Shown: positions 62,901-64,000 of the stretch, piece by piece
Numbering within the stretch: position 1 is the first letter of the stretch
Layout: every line of letters starts with the position of its first letter
Source: Mantamonas sphyraenae
Lineage: Eukaryota; CRuMs; Mantamonadidae
Direction: 5' to 3'
Length of the DNA stretch: 64,000 nt
Assembly (NCBI GenBank): GCA_026936335.1
Contig: JAPMXV010000042.1
Span: 647,096 to 711,095, forward strand
Notes under the pieces: generated by a model
Seen by the model: only the letters and a program-made list of their open reading frames with translations
Told to the model about the DNA's origin: nothing
The model's database searches: none
Program-made: the position numbers and the translations under genes

Positions 62901-63524
62901 GGTGCAACGGAGGCTGAGCGAAGTGCATCTGGGCGGTTTGTCGCCGCTGAGGAGGCGGCGGAGGAGGGTAGGCGTAGTATGGGTGACCCTGATGAGCATA
63001 TGCGTGGTGTTGCTGGGGATGGATGTTGACAGGGACCCAGATGATGGGTGGTTGTGGGTGCTGGTACGGGTTTTGTACGCCAGGGACGGGGAGCATGTTC
63101 GGAAACGGCTGGGCAGCCATGAGAGGGACCATGTACGCGTAGCTGTGGGGGAGACGGGGAGGGGCAGGGCGGAGTGGGACTGGTGAGCGGAAGGCGGCAT
63201 GGACGCCGTCAGGGCAGAAGCGGGGTGAAGGGAGGCTGGAACGAGCAAAGAGGGAAAACGGAGGAGATTGGCAGACGGAGAAACTGGCAACGGGGAGGGC
63301 AGTGACAGGGGAGAGGGGATCGGAGAAGAGCGGAGAAGGCAGCGACGGTGGAGATGGGGAAGTGGAGATGCAGGGGAGGAGTACAGGGAAGCGACGGAGG
63401 CATGGAGGAGGCAAGGAAGCGGGAGAAGCGGGCAGTCAGAAAACGGGATGGAAGGCAGAACGCACGGTGGATAGGTGTTGGGTGTGTGTTGTTGCTTCGG
63501 AGTGCTTGAGTAGTCTTTGTCCAT
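59941..63524 (-). CDS. Subtelomeric protein with four tandem copies of an unrecognised ~150-residue module
   Basis: Exons 63524-63466 and 63142-59941 (GTGCGT...CCCCACAG, phase 2), 1086 residues. I recognise no family. N-terminal part: Pro/His/Gln-rich (~20-110), then acidic with many Asp/Glu, then basic with RRR clusters. From residue ~326 come four related units in the order A-B-A-B. A starts LPDGVVRKGWTKG; B starts WHPESVLRGWSS. Both share DER, a HM...HP stretch, LIRQIQLALGN or LLRHIILALGN, D(M/L)AF(C/F), LLG/LLR and a GVT(S/K).LK(V/I).WL(E/D).P block, then LLHLL/LLHTL. A1B1 and A2B2 repeat each other almost exactly at a 1.12-kb spacing. The tail is polyserine and KRQRLE, a possible nuclear signal. 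The gene ends the chromosome, about 280 bp from the telomere. Confidence 0.78.
60050..62226 (-). repeat. 1.12-kb direct tandem duplication inside the subtelomeric gene
   Basis: Two units (about 62226-61110 and 61105-60050), each coding one A and one B module, with long identical stretches such as CTCGTTGGCCAGAGTGTGCA in both. Within each unit the A and B halves are related only at protein level, so two rounds of duplication took place, the second recent. Confidence 0.8.
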
Positions 63525-63807
63525 AGTGGTGGTGGTGATACTGGAGTGTAGGTGGATTATGTTGGACTGGTGGAGGTTGTTGTCGGTGTTGGTGATATTT
63601 TGGTTGAAGGCGGATGGGCAGTGTTGACTGCGCGGCGTTGCAGGACGACGGCCACTCACCAGCGACATTTCCACGCCCACCCAATGCCCACTGCCCCATG
63701 TCACCACCCAACTCAGCCACCCCGCCAGCAGACACAAGCACAACTCACATGACATAGACCGAACCCATCACCAATAACATACCACATGACCAAATCCAAG
63801 AGTAAAG
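63525..63807. other. Spacer between last gene and telomere
   Basis: About 280 bp of non-repetitive sequence, C/A-rich on the + strand in its second half. No frame, RNA gene or subtelomeric satellite was seen. It must hold the promoter of the repeat gene, placing that promoter within 300 bp of telomeric DNA. Confidence 0.6.
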
Positions 63808-64000
63808 GGTTAGGATTTAAGGTTAGGGTTAGGGTTAGGGTTAGGGTTAGGGTTAGAGTTAGGGTTAGGGTTAGGGTTAGGGTTAGGGTTAGGGTTAGGG
63901 TTAGGGTTAGGGTTAGGGTTAGGGTTAGGGTTAGGGTTAGGGTTAGGGTTAGGGTTAGGGTTAGGTTAGGGTTAGGGTTAGGGTTAGGGTTAGGGTTCTC
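63808..64000 (+). repeat. Telomere, (TTAGGG)n
   Basis: About 30 TTAGGG units, 5'-to-3' towards the right, so this is the right chromosome end. The first two units are degenerate (TTAGGATTTAAGG), one unit is TTAGAG near 63855 and one is TTAGG at about 63961; such variants are typical of proximal telomere. The last four bases (TCTC after GGGT) do not fit and may be a read or assembly edge. Confidence 0.98.

Overview
The window is about 64 kb of a compact nuclear genome from a ciliated, unicellular eukaryote, and it runs to a chromosome end. The last ~190 bases are an almost perfect (TTAGGG)n array with the G-rich strand pointing outwards. Genes carry short GT-AG introns (mostly 75-420 nt) or none. 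Spacers are tens to about 250 bp. Genes alternate between head-to-head pairs sharing very short promoters and tail-to-tail pairs that nearly touch or overlap. A BBOF1-like basal-body protein and a CCDC81-like protein point to a cilium. A GDP-mannose 3,5-epimerase, a UFM1 protease, a Rit1 tRNA ribosyltransferase and a SCAI homologue give a gene mix typical of a free-living protist rather than a yeast or an animal. I could not fix the lineage.

Left part (1-24 kb): a CCDC81-like HU-domain protein (cut by the window edge), a ubiquitin-specific protease, an FKP-like sugar nucleotidyltransferase/GHMP kinase head-to-head with GDP-mannose 3,5-epimerase, an RBJ-like GTPase, the DNA polymerase delta catalytic subunit, an ESCO/Eco1 cohesin acetyltransferase, cytosolic-type alanyl-tRNA synthetase (its C-terminal domain is one base out of frame), a small four-helix membrane protein, and an NDR-family kinase.

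Middle part (24-45 kb): two copies of ribosomal protein eL37 lie in a ~1.2 kb, almost identical inverted duplication (24153-25371 and 33320-34539). The arms enclose a putative PIP-box protein, the BBOF1-like gene, a PARG and a PH/inositol-5-phosphatase. The right arm includes the stop codon of the phosphatase and the start codon of UFSP2, so it looks like the source copy. Then come UFSP2, Rit1 (their 3' ends overlap antisense), a HEATR3/Syo1-like importin adaptor and TAF1.

Right part (45-64 kb): a 2353-residue intronless protein with a split UBR-box-like zinc cluster, an armadillo-like region, a canonical FYVE finger and two PH domains; a HAD-Nudix-like fusion; SCAI; MBF1; a putative small membrane protein; the twin-CX9C protein CMC2; and a two-domain cyclic-nucleotide-binding protein. 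The final gene, next to the telomere, encodes four tandem copies of a ~150-residue module I do not recognise. From about 45 kb to the end the + strand is G-rich whichever way genes are transcribed.

Gene models were built by hand from reading frame, splice-site consensus, phase and remembered family sequence. No search or alignment was run. I saw no tRNA, rRNA, CRISPR or transposon.
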